Shown here: piece after piece, positions 6,448 through 12,741 of the stretch
How positions within the stretch are numbered: the stretch's first letter is position 1
Layout: the number at the start of each line of letters is the position of its first letter
NCBI GenBank assembly: GCA_016191305.1
Contig: JACPOX010000058.1
Coordinates: 1-12,741, forward strand
Reading direction: 5' to 3'
Source: Legionella longbeachae
Lineage (GTDB): Bacteria; Pseudomonadota; Gammaproteobacteria; Legionellales; Legionellaceae
DNA: 12,741 bases
Notes under the pieces: model-generated
Database searches by the model: none
Told to the model about the DNA's origin: nothing
Seen by the model: only the letters and a program-made list of their open reading frames with translations
Program-made: the position numbers and the translations under genes

Positions 6448-7344
6448 ATGAGATTCTTATTTGTTGATCGTATAGTGGAGTCATCTCCTGGTCAGTTGAT
6501 TCGGGGAGTGAAACATATTACTTCAGATGATACGTTCCTCACAGTTGACGATGAGGAACGTCCTTGTTTTATCCCTTCTTTGATTGGTGAAACTCTGGGA
6601 CAATTGGCTGCATGGAATGTAATGCAGTTCCTGGATTTTACTCGCAGACCTGTTGCAGGTATTGTTGCTAGTGCGTCTTTGCATCGTCCTGCCTATGTAG
6701 GTGAGACTTTATTACTTCAGTCGTTAATTAATCATTTAGATGATTCGGTAATGCAATATCATAGTGAGGCAAGGGTAGGTGATGAACTTGTTTTCAAGTT
6801 AGAAGGAGCCATAGGCCCTTTATTGCCTATGGATGATTTTATTGATTTGGATGAGGTAAAACAGCAATTTACTGAAATTAATCATCCTGGCGATTGGTCG
6901 CTTATGCGTATGAACAGTTCGGCATCATTGAATGACGATCGGATTATGAACTTGGATTTGCCTAGATTTTCAATGACCTTTGATAAGATATGCTCCAGTC
7001 AACCAGGTGTTAGTTTAATTGCTGAAAAAAAAATCACCCGTGCAGCTCCTTATTTTCCGGATCATTTTCCCAAGAAACCTGTGTTGCCTTTAACTGTGCT
7101 GTTAGAATGCAAGTTGAATTTGGCACGTGAATTTATTGCCCGTGCTGAATATCCTGTAAATTATAAGGTTAGTGAGTTTCGCAAAATAAAAATGAATGAA
7201 TTTGTTCATCCGGGAGAAGTTCTCGAATGTTTTGTAATGGTCAAAAAACAAACAGAAGAAGAGTTGGTCTTAGCTTTTCGGAGCGAAGTAGCAGGTAAAA
7301 GAGTTTGTGTTGTGGATGTAGTGCTTATTCCCCGAGGTAAATAA
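6448..7344 (+). CDS. Tandem-hotdog 3-hydroxyacyl-ACP dehydratase (FabZ/FabA-like)
   Basis: 298 residues, about twice a FabZ monomer, readable as two hotdog domains (about 1-125 and 165-298). The C-terminal half keeps the FabZ active site: H206 in DHFPKKPVLPLTVLLE and E220, the 14-residue His-to-Glu spacing of FabZ. The N-terminal half keeps the matching Glu (E48 in IGETLGQLAA) but has Asp34 where His is expected, so it is probably structural or substrate-binding. The expected reaction is dehydration of 3-hydroxyacyl-ACP to trans-2-enoyl-ACP. The start is set by an in-frame stop at 6439-6441. The nearest purine-rich stretch, AAGAGG (6428-6433), is 14 nt away, so translation initiation looks weak. 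The next gene starts 1 nt after its stop codon. Confidence 0.85.
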   Translation: MRFLFVDRIVESSPGQLIRGVKHITSDDTFLTVDDEERPCFIPSLIGETLGQLAAWNVMQFLDFTRRPVAGIVASASLHRPAYVGETLLLQSLINHLDDSVMQYHSEARVGDELVFKLEGAIGPLLPMDDFIDLDEVKQQFTEINHPGDWSLMRMNSSASLNDDRIMNLDLPRFSMTFDKICSSQPGVSLIAEKKITRAAPYFPDHFPKKPVLPLTVLLECKLNLAREFIARAEYPVNYKVSEFRKIKMNEFVHPGEVLECFVMVKKQTEEELVLAFRSEVAGKRVCVVDVVLIPRGK

Positions 7345-7345
7345 A

Positions 7346-8644
7346 TTGAAAAAAAAACGAGTGGCTATTACAGGTTTGGGAGCAGTTTCACCAATTGGTC
7401 TTGATGTTCAGTCTACGTGGTCCAACTTGCTGTTAGGACAGTCTGGAATAGCTGAAATCAAGCAATTCGATGCCAGTAATTTTCCAACTTATATTGCAGC
7501 TGAAGTAAAAGACTTTAGGCTTAATCCCGCACTACTTTCAAAGCGTACGCGTTTTTCTTTATCATTTACCCAATATGCTCTTGAAGCGGCACAACAAGCC
7601 TTTGATGATGCAGGTATTTTACCGAATGAGCAGACGGCATCGCATTGGGGAGCTGTTACAGGTAGCGGTATGATGACGGCCGAATTTGATTATCTGTCCC
7701 GATTCCAACAAATTTGTGCCCTGGACGGTGAAGTAGATTGGGGGCGTTTGCAAGCGAACGCTCAAGATTTTTATAAACTCTCTGATTTTGGTAAAACAAC
7801 CCCTAATTCAGGCTTGTCTTTATTGACCCAACAGTTTGGAATCAGAGGTTATGCTTCTTCAGTACATACAGCCTGTGCTTCAGGCGGTCAGGCTTTGGGA
7901 TTGGCGATGCAAGTGATTCGTCGTGGAGAAGCTGATTTTATGCTCGCTGGAGGCTTTGATTCAATGATAAGTCCTTTTGGTTTATCCAGCTTTTGTTTGC
8001 TAGGTGCTTTGTCTACTTATAACAGTACTCCAGAGACTGCCAGTCGACCTTTTGATGGGACACGGAATGGTTTTGTTTTGGGAGAAGGAGCTGCGTTTTT
8101 AATTCTAGAAGAGTGGGATAAGGCAAAAGCACGAGGTGCCCGTATTTATGCTGAGTTGGCTGGTGAGGTAAATTCTTTAAGTTCTTATCGTATTACTGAC
8201 TCCCATCCAAATGGGGACGGTGCAATTCAAGCAATAGAGCGCGCTCTTCAAGATGCTGGAGTGCGTGCTTCCGATGTGGATTACATTAATGCACATGGTA
8301 CCTCAACCAAAATGAATGATTTAAGTGAAACCAATGCAATTAAAGCAGTTTTTGCTGACCAGATTGCGCACTTACCTGTAAGCTCAACTAAAGGTCAAAC
8401 AGGACATCTTATTGCTGCAGCAGGCGCATTAGAGGCTGTACTGGCAGTTAAATCTATAGAAATGGCTCAAATACCTAAAACAGCTAATTTAACTACTCCT
8501 GATCCTGAATGTAATTTGGATTATGTAGTTGATGGGCCACGTGAACGTTCTTTAGGTGTAGTCTTGTCCAATTCTTTTGGATTTGGTGGCTCCAATAGTT
8601 GCTTGCTATTTAAGCACCCTGAATTCGAAGGAGCAGGTCGATGA
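7346..8644 (+). CDS. fabF: 3-oxoacyl-ACP synthase (FabF/KASII type), catalytic subunit
   Basis: 432 residues, a full-length condensing enzyme. The active-site triad is complete: C177 in TACASGG, H317 in AHGTST and H354 in GQTGHLIAAAG, with K349 and the GFGGSNS loop at 412-418. It condenses malonyl-ACP with an acyl chain. The start is TTG, supported by GAGG (7334-7337) 8 nt upstream and by the typical N-terminus KKKRVAITGLGAVSPIG. The start lies 1 nt after the dehydratase stop, and its stop overlaps the next ATG by 4 nt, so it is translationally coupled to both neighbours. Tight coupling to a second KS-fold protein lacking Cys suggests a KS/chain-length-factor heterodimer, not the housekeeping FabF homodimer. 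Confidence 0.93.
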   Translation: MKKKRVAITGLGAVSPIGLDVQSTWSNLLLGQSGIAEIKQFDASNFPTYIAAEVKDFRLNPALLSKRTRFSLSFTQYALEAAQQAFDDAGILPNEQTASHWGAVTGSGMMTAEFDYLSRFQQICALDGEVDWGRLQANAQDFYKLSDFGKTTPNSGLSLLTQQFGIRGYASSVHTACASGGQALGLAMQVIRRGEADFMLAGGFDSMISPFGLSSFCLLGALSTYNSTPETASRPFDGTRNGFVLGEGAAFLILEEWDKAKARGARIYAELAGEVNSLSSYRITDSHPNGDGAIQAIERALQDAGVRASDVDYINAHGTSTKMNDLSETNAIKAVFADQIAHLPVSSTKGQTGHLIAAAGALEAVLAVKSIEMAQIPKTANLTTPDPECNLDYVVDGPRERSLGVVLSNSFGFGGSNSCLLFKHPEFEGAGR

Positions 8645-9915
8645 GCCAGAACAATAGAGTATTTATTACAGGTCGAAGTGCATTAACCGCAACCGGCGCT
8701 ACTTCTGATGCGACTTGGGATGCTATTCTTACTGGTAAAAGTGGGATTGCTGAAATAACTCAATGGGATTTATCACAATGGTCTCATCGTTTGGGGGGAG
8801 AATTAAAAGATTTTCAACCTGCCAAAATGTTGCCTGACCGTAAATTATTCAAAGTCATTTCGCGTCAGGATGTACTAGGTATTAATGCCGCAGTCCAAGC
8901 AATAGAACACAGTCAAATGATTGCTTATCGTGATATGCTGGAGGATGGCAATGCGTTCAATGAACAAACAGCAGTTTTTATAGGATCACCTGGGAATAAA
9001 TATTTTCAACAATACGATTTCTTGCCCTTGCTTGCGAAAACTCAAGGAAATATGCACGATTTTGCGCAAAACTTATTTGAAGTGGTTCATCCAATGTGGT
9101 TGTTACGAATTTTGCCCAACAACGTTCTTGCATATACGGGTATTACTTACGGATTTAAAGGACCCAATCATAATATAACTAATCATGCAGTAGGTGGCAC
9201 TCAAGCCATACTCGAAGCCTATCATGCAATAAGTTCTGGTCAAGCAGATCGTGCTGTAGTGGTGGCCTATGATGTGGCTCTTGAACCACAGTCATTATTT
9301 TATTATGAACAATTAGGTGTATTGAGTGATCGTCATTTAAAACCTTTCGATGAGGATAGTGATGGTACTATTTTGGCTGAAGGGGCTGCTGCTCTGGTAT
9401 TAGAAAGTGAAGCCAGTGTTCGTGCACGCTCAGCAACTTGTTATGGTGAAATTATAGGGGGGTTGTCTACTACTGAAGCTCAAGGATTATTTTCTCTCGA
9501 TACCAGTGGTGAGCAATTGACAAAGTTAGTTCAGCGTACTTTAGATAGAGTGCAATTAAAGCCTCAAGATGTGGGTTTTGTTGTTGCTCATGGTAATGGT
9601 AATAGCAAATCAGATTATACTGAGTCTTATGCAATACAAAATGTTTTTACTGAACAAAAAATACCTGTTACCGCATTTAAGTGGTCTATGGGACATACTA
9701 TTTGTGCTTCTGGGCTGATTGATACGGTAATGGCGACTTATGCGCTTACATCAAAATGCGTACCCGGAATTGCTAATTTTCAACGTATTTCATCCAGTTG
9801 TGAAGGCTTGTCAGTGAGTGCAGATCATCAGCCTGTAAAAGCTCCGTACGCATTGACGATTAGCAGAGGATTTGCCAGTATAAACGCATGTTTGGTGGTT
9901 AAAGCTTGTGACTGA
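8641..9915 (+). CDS. Ketoacyl-synthase-fold protein without active-site Cys (chain-length-factor-like)
   Basis: 424 residues with the thiolase/KS fold along its whole length. The nucleophile Cys is missing: ungapped alignment with the upstream KS places A183 (NHAVGG, 181-186) at C177 (TACASG). Both His are kept (H317 in AHGNGNSK; H352 in SMGHTICASG) and so is K347, though the surrounding motifs are altered. Loss of Cys with retained fold is typical of chain-length factors (KS-beta) of type II polyketide synthases, which pair with a catalytic KS and set product length. Its ATG overlaps the KS stop (ATGA), favouring equal expression. It should be unable to condense on its own; a decarboxylase-like activity cannot be excluded. 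Rhizobial VLCFA clusters also carry two adjacent FabF genes. Confidence 0.85.
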   Translation: MSQNNRVFITGRSALTATGATSDATWDAILTGKSGIAEITQWDLSQWSHRLGGELKDFQPAKMLPDRKLFKVISRQDVLGINAAVQAIEHSQMIAYRDMLEDGNAFNEQTAVFIGSPGNKYFQQYDFLPLLAKTQGNMHDFAQNLFEVVHPMWLLRILPNNVLAYTGITYGFKGPNHNITNHAVGGTQAILEAYHAISSGQADRAVVVAYDVALEPQSLFYYEQLGVLSDRHLKPFDEDSDGTILAEGAAALVLESEASVRARSATCYGEIIGGLSTTEAQGLFSLDTSGEQLTKLVQRTLDRVQLKPQDVGFVVAHGNGNSKSDYTESYAIQNVFTEQKIPVTAFKWSMGHTICASGLIDTVMATYALTSKCVPGIANFQRISSSCEGLSVSADHQPVKAPYALTISRGFASINACLVVKACD

Positions 9916-10711
9916 TTTAGAGCGAAAAATCGATGAGTTGCCTATAAGCTTGTTAGGTCGAGTAATTTATAAGTTTTTACCCTATAAGCGGCAGGTGATT
10001 ATGGCCAATATTGATCGTGTTTACGGCAATCAATTAAATGCCGCGCAAAAAAAACGACTCGCTACATCTTATTATTCTCATTTACTCACATCATTTAAAG
10101 AAGCAATCCATTTACGTTTTATGTCTGAAGAGACTTTACGTAAAAAAGTAGAGGTTCGTGGTCATAAGAATATGTTGGACGTTGTGGCGCAACAAAAAGG
10201 AGTTTTAGTTCTTACAGGGCATTTTGGTAACTGGGAAGTGGCTCCCATTGGTGGAGTTTTAAATTTTAAAGAATTTCAAGGACAGTTTCATTTTATCCGC
10301 CGGACCTTGTCCATTAAATCTATTGAGCGCAGTTTATTTAAGCAATATTACCAGGCAGGTTTAAATGTTATTCAAAAAAAGAACTCTCTGGACAAAGTTT
10401 GCTCTGCATTAGAAAAAAATCACGCCGTAATCTTTGTTCTTGATCAACATGCCTCTTTGGCTAATCGCGATGGTATTGCTGTAGAGTCTCGTTATACTGG
10501 AGTGCCAGTAATTCCTGCAGCCGGTTACAGATTGCCAAATGGAAAACATGTTTTAGAATTTTATGATCCTATACCATGGAAAGATTATGGCAATACCACA
10601 GAATCTCTTTATCGTAATACGTTAGAGTATAACCAAGCGTTGGAGCGGATTATTTTGTCTCATCCTGAACAATGGAACTGGATGCATAAACGTTGGAAAC
10701 TTAAGTTGTAA
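9908..10711 (+). CDS. LpxL/HtrB-family lipid A acyltransferase, short form
   Basis: 267 residues; the family is usually about 290-310. It has the catalytic H-x4-E motif (H105 to E110, GHFGNWE), FIRR (129-132), DQ (179-180) and the C-terminal PEQWNWMHKRWK (253-264) typical of lauroyl/myristoyl transferases. It lacks most of the N-terminal hydrophobic anchor. About 17 residues that normally carry the FFG...A.T block also appear absent between E193 and S194: DGIAVE runs straight into SRYTGVPVIP. The GTG start overlaps the previous stop by 8 nt, has GGTGG 9 nt upstream, and no earlier in-frame start exists. The likely role is moving the long acyl chain from its ACP to lipid A at the inner membrane. 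The internal gap could impair activity or reflect a different acyl pocket. Confidence 0.85.
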   Translation: MTDLERKIDELPISLLGRVIYKFLPYKRQVIMANIDRVYGNQLNAAQKKRLATSYYSHLLTSFKEAIHLRFMSEETLRKKVEVRGHKNMLDVVAQQKGVLVLTGHFGNWEVAPIGGVLNFKEFQGQFHFIRRTLSIKSIERSLFKQYYQAGLNVIQKKNSLDKVCSALEKNHAVIFVLDQHASLANRDGIAVESRYTGVPVIPAAGYRLPNGKHVLEFYDPIPWKDYGNTTESLYRNTLEYNQALERIILSHPEQWNWMHKRWKLKL

Positions 10712-10732
10712 CACCTTAAGTGTTCATTTTTT
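10699..10732 (+). terminator. Putative terminator of the acp-acyltransferase operon
   Basis: Two alternative hairpins overlap the end of the acyltransferase gene. One is ACTTAAG (10699-10705) with CTTAAGT (10715-10721); the other is AACAC (10710-10714) with GTGTT (10720-10724). Six T residues follow at 10727-10732. The stems are AT-rich, so strength is uncertain. The 4-bp gap to the convergent gene leaves little other room for a terminator. Confidence 0.4.
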
Positions 10733-12741
10733 GATGAAAAGAATCAATATGTTCCACTATAAATCCATCTTCATCCTCTTTATGATTTATTTTGGCAAAT
10801 AATCCGCTTGCAAAACCTTTAGTCCAAATCTTTGCATTATTTACAAATTCACTAGCTCCACTAACGCATTCTGAGAGGATCTTAGATGTATTGACTACGA
10901 AATCAGTTGGAGTTTTGTCTTTTTCAGATATAGGAGTTTCCCCGCCCCTCAGTTCAGGCATCATACAATTTAATTCATCCGATACATATTTCAATTGATC
11001 TGAGTCTTGATTTACTTGCTCCATAAATCCCTGCACTTCACGGTATGATTTTTCTTTGAATGCTAATTCTAAAAGATGAAACTGATTTAGCACAAATGGA
11101 TTTTGATTTTCTTGTAACCAACGATAAAGTTCTCCATTTTTATTAGTATTTATTGCATGATGATACAAATTATGGATTTGCTGTCTTATAGTAAATTCAT
11201 TTTTAGGCATAGCTTGTAGCGAATATAAATCTAATGCTTTAATCAGGTCTGCATATTGTTCCTGTGTTGATAGAGGTTCCGTTTTGTTTAATAAAGTGGA
11301 AAGATCATTTTCTGGCTCCTGAGTAAGTAAGTTATTTTTTAATCTATTTTTTACTTTTGATAATTTCAAATTATTTTTTTCTAGTGTTAGTGATTCGGAG
11401 ACAACATACTCAGGTGAATTGGGTTTAAAAAATCCTCTCCATCCATAAATCCAGCACCTTCTTATGAATTTGATCAGATTAGAAAAGAAACCTTGTTTTC
11501 TGGTAAAACTTAATTCAAGTTTTGCCTCAAATAAAGCTTTTTGGGCAACTTGGATCAAGTCTTGATTTTTATCAGAATGAAGTTTCCGCAGTGCTACAGT
11601 ACATAAATCGATAACTCTTTGATAATTTTTTTCTCCTCCTTTTAAACCAAAATAACGAAGAATTCTTTTTGCATCAAATAAAAACAATTGATAACTGATT
11701 TGTTCATCAAAAAAAAAGGGATGTTGCAAAAAAGAGGTGAATATTGCTTCTTTAACTAGAGTATTCATTTCAGATCGTGTAAGCATAAAACTAATGTGAT
11801 GCATTAGTTTCGTACGATTCTTGCTATTTTCGGGTTGCTCATAATATGCCATGTATTCATCAAGTATCCTTGTGATTAACTCGGAGCTGCCTTGGTAGTG
11901 AAGTAAAAAATACTCAAAACAATTAATGGATCTGTTATATTTCATTAATTCTTCTGTAAAGGAATGTTCCTCTGAGGTAATTAACTGTTTTTGAGGTTTT
12001 ATTGGAGTGTTTCTTATATTTAAAAGTGTTTGTAGGAGCCCAGATTCTTTTTCAGTCTCTAAAACAACGGGATTTAATTGAATATTCTGCGCCATTCTTT
12101 GCGTATTTATCCTATTATTTTCATAGAATATCGCAATTTCAATAATATTGCTAATTATCAAGTCTTTTTGATAAGAGTCCATTTTGATCAATTCATCAAC
12201 TATATTAGTTCCAGCACATTTCATTAAATGTGCTAAGAGATTGTGGGCATTAGGCATCAAAGCAAAATGATATATCCAGTATGCAATAAATTCATGTTTG
12301 GGGTATCTTGTAATTAAGGCTTCTGTTTGTTCTCTAGTTAATTGATGGAAATGAGGAACGGAGCAAAGAATACTCACCGCTGCTTCTGGCTCTAATTGCT
12401 CAATCATGCTGGTCGTAAGTGTTTTTAAATCGAGTTGATGTACTAATGCATTGAGACGTGAAGGAATATGATTTTCCTTTGCATTCAGTCTATTTAAGAA
12501 TGAATTACCTTTTAAATTTGTAACGTATTCTTTTTTTCTCAATAAGTAAATGATTAACAAAGATTGTACTTCTTGGTTTTTAACAATTTGAATTGATTCT
12601 AGAATATCTGGAAGAGACAAATTCCTCTGATCGATAGTCATTAAAAAGTTTGCTTGGCACGATTTATCTTTAGTGATTTCTGTTAGATACTCTGGGTTTC
12701 CAATAGCTGCTTTGAATAGCTCAAAACTCTGTATTTTGCTT
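10716..12741 (-). CDS. Large effector-like protein of unknown function (5' end outside window)
   Basis: The first Met (12639-12641) would give 641 residues, but 33 further sense codons run without a stop to the right edge (reading ...FKAAIGNPEYLTEIT...NFLMTIDQ). That Met also has no Shine-Dalgarno, so the true start probably lies beyond the window. The protein is mostly predicted helix and rich in Leu, Asn and Lys, with no signal peptide or clear membrane span. A basic-aromatic patch at 380-407 (KQGFFSNLIKFIRRCWIYG) could bind membrane. The C-terminus has an acidic block, KEDEDGFIVE (621-630), resembling the Glu-rich signal of some Dot/Icm substrates. I recognise no domain. I recall uncharacterised Dot/Icm substrates at the comparable L. 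pneumophila locus but cannot confirm it. Base composition is more AT-rich than the adjacent biosynthetic genes. Confidence 0.8.
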   Translation of the reverse strand, partial: SKIQSFELFKAAIGNPEYLTEITKDKSCQANFLMTIDQRNLSLPDILESIQIVKNQEVQSLLIIYLLRKKEYVTNLKGNSFLNRLNAKENHIPSRLNALVHQLDLKTLTTSMIEQLEPEAAVSILCSVPHFHQLTREQTEALITRYPKHEFIAYWIYHFALMPNAHNLLAHLMKCAGTNIVDELIKMDSYQKDLIISNIIEIAIFYENNRINTQRMAQNIQLNPVVLETEKESGLLQTLLNIRNTPIKPQKQLITSEEHSFTEELMKYNRSINCFEYFLLHYQGSSELITRILDEYMAYYEQPENSKNRTKLMHHISFMLTRSEMNTLVKEAIFTSFLQHPFFFDEQISYQLFLFDAKRILRYFGLKGGEKNYQRVIDLCTVALRKLHSDKNQDLIQVAQKALFEAKLELSFTRKQGFFSNLIKFIRRCWIYGWRGFFKPNSPEYVVSESLTLEKNNLKLSKVKNRLKNNLLTQEPENDLSTLLNKTEPLSTQEQYADLIKALDLYSLQAMPKNEFTIRQQIHNLYHHAINTNKNGELYRWLQENQNPFVLNQFHLLELAFKEKSYREVQGFMEQVNQDSDQLKYVSDELNCMMPELRGGETPISEKDKTPTDFVVNTSKILSECVSGASEFVNNAKIWTKGFASGLFAKINHKEDEDGFIVEHIDSFHQKMNT

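Noticed and set aside
6244..6484. Two minus-strand ORFs across the acp-dehydratase gap
   Set aside because: They are translations of repeat copy B and gene ends. They have no ribosome binding site, and their resemblance to the yajR-like tail is explained by the shared repeat.
8641..9915. Cys-less KS as a decayed pseudogene
   Set aside because: The frame is full length, coupled to its neighbours, and the fold and both His are retained, which argues for a selected non-condensing partner.
5037..10711. Aryl polyene or type II polyketide cluster
   Set aside because: The KS/CLF pair fits, but the expected aromatic ammonia-lyase or AMP ligase, glycosyltransferase and exporter genes are missing, and the order matches the lipid A VLCFA cluster better. 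It remains an alternative.
10792..10998. Plus-strand 68-codon ORF
   Set aside because: It is antisense to the large minus-strand gene and has no family resemblance.

Overview
The window most likely comes from a Legionella species or close relative. The evidence is AT-rich gammaproteobacterial DNA, large effector-like proteins (one with ankyrin repeats, present as a tandem duplicate) and a fatty-acid/lipid-A type biosynthetic cluster of a kind I associate with Legionella. The genus call is inference, since no 16S or housekeeping marker is present.

Left third (1-3404): two tandem, same-strand paralogous genes. The first is cut by the left edge, so only its last ~386 codons are visible. The second is complete, with two ankyrin repeats in its middle and a Trp-rich conserved segment further on. 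Both look like secreted effector-type proteins. Their 3' ends are almost identical and similarity stops a few bases after the stop codons.

Middle (3384-5036): a minus-strand MFS transporter of the YajR type. The last ~25 codons of its C-terminal YAM domain appear to be replaced by an intergenic repeat plus antisense sequence from the end of the ankyrin-type gene. Its upstream region, shared with the next gene, holds a 147-bp MITE-like element with imperfect terminal inverted repeats and TA flanks.

Right-centre (5037-10711): six plus-strand genes forming a dedicated acyl-chain pathway. They are a FabL-type enoyl-ACP reductase, a long acyl carrier protein with its own extended -10 promoter, a tandem-hotdog 3-hydroxyacyl-ACP dehydratase, an intact ketoacyl synthase (Cys177, His317, His354), a second ketoacyl-synthase-fold protein whose active-site Cys is Ala (a chain-length-factor-like partner), and a short LpxL/HtrB-type acyltransferase. 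The last four genes are separated by 1 nt or overlap. The order ACP-dehydratase-KS-KS-acyltransferase parallels the rhizobial acpXL-fabZXL-fabF2XL-fabF1XL-adh-lpxXL cluster, which makes and attaches a very-long-chain (omega-1)-hydroxy fatty acid to lipid A. Legionella lipid A is known to carry C27/C28 (omega-1)-oxo and dioic acids, so the inferred role is elongation of this chain on the dedicated ACP and its transfer to lipid A. A second copy of the repeat that ends the yajR-like gene lies between the ACP and dehydratase genes.

Right (10716-12741): a convergent, large, minus-strand gene of unknown function, effector-like in composition. Its reading frame stays open to the window edge, so its true start lies outside.
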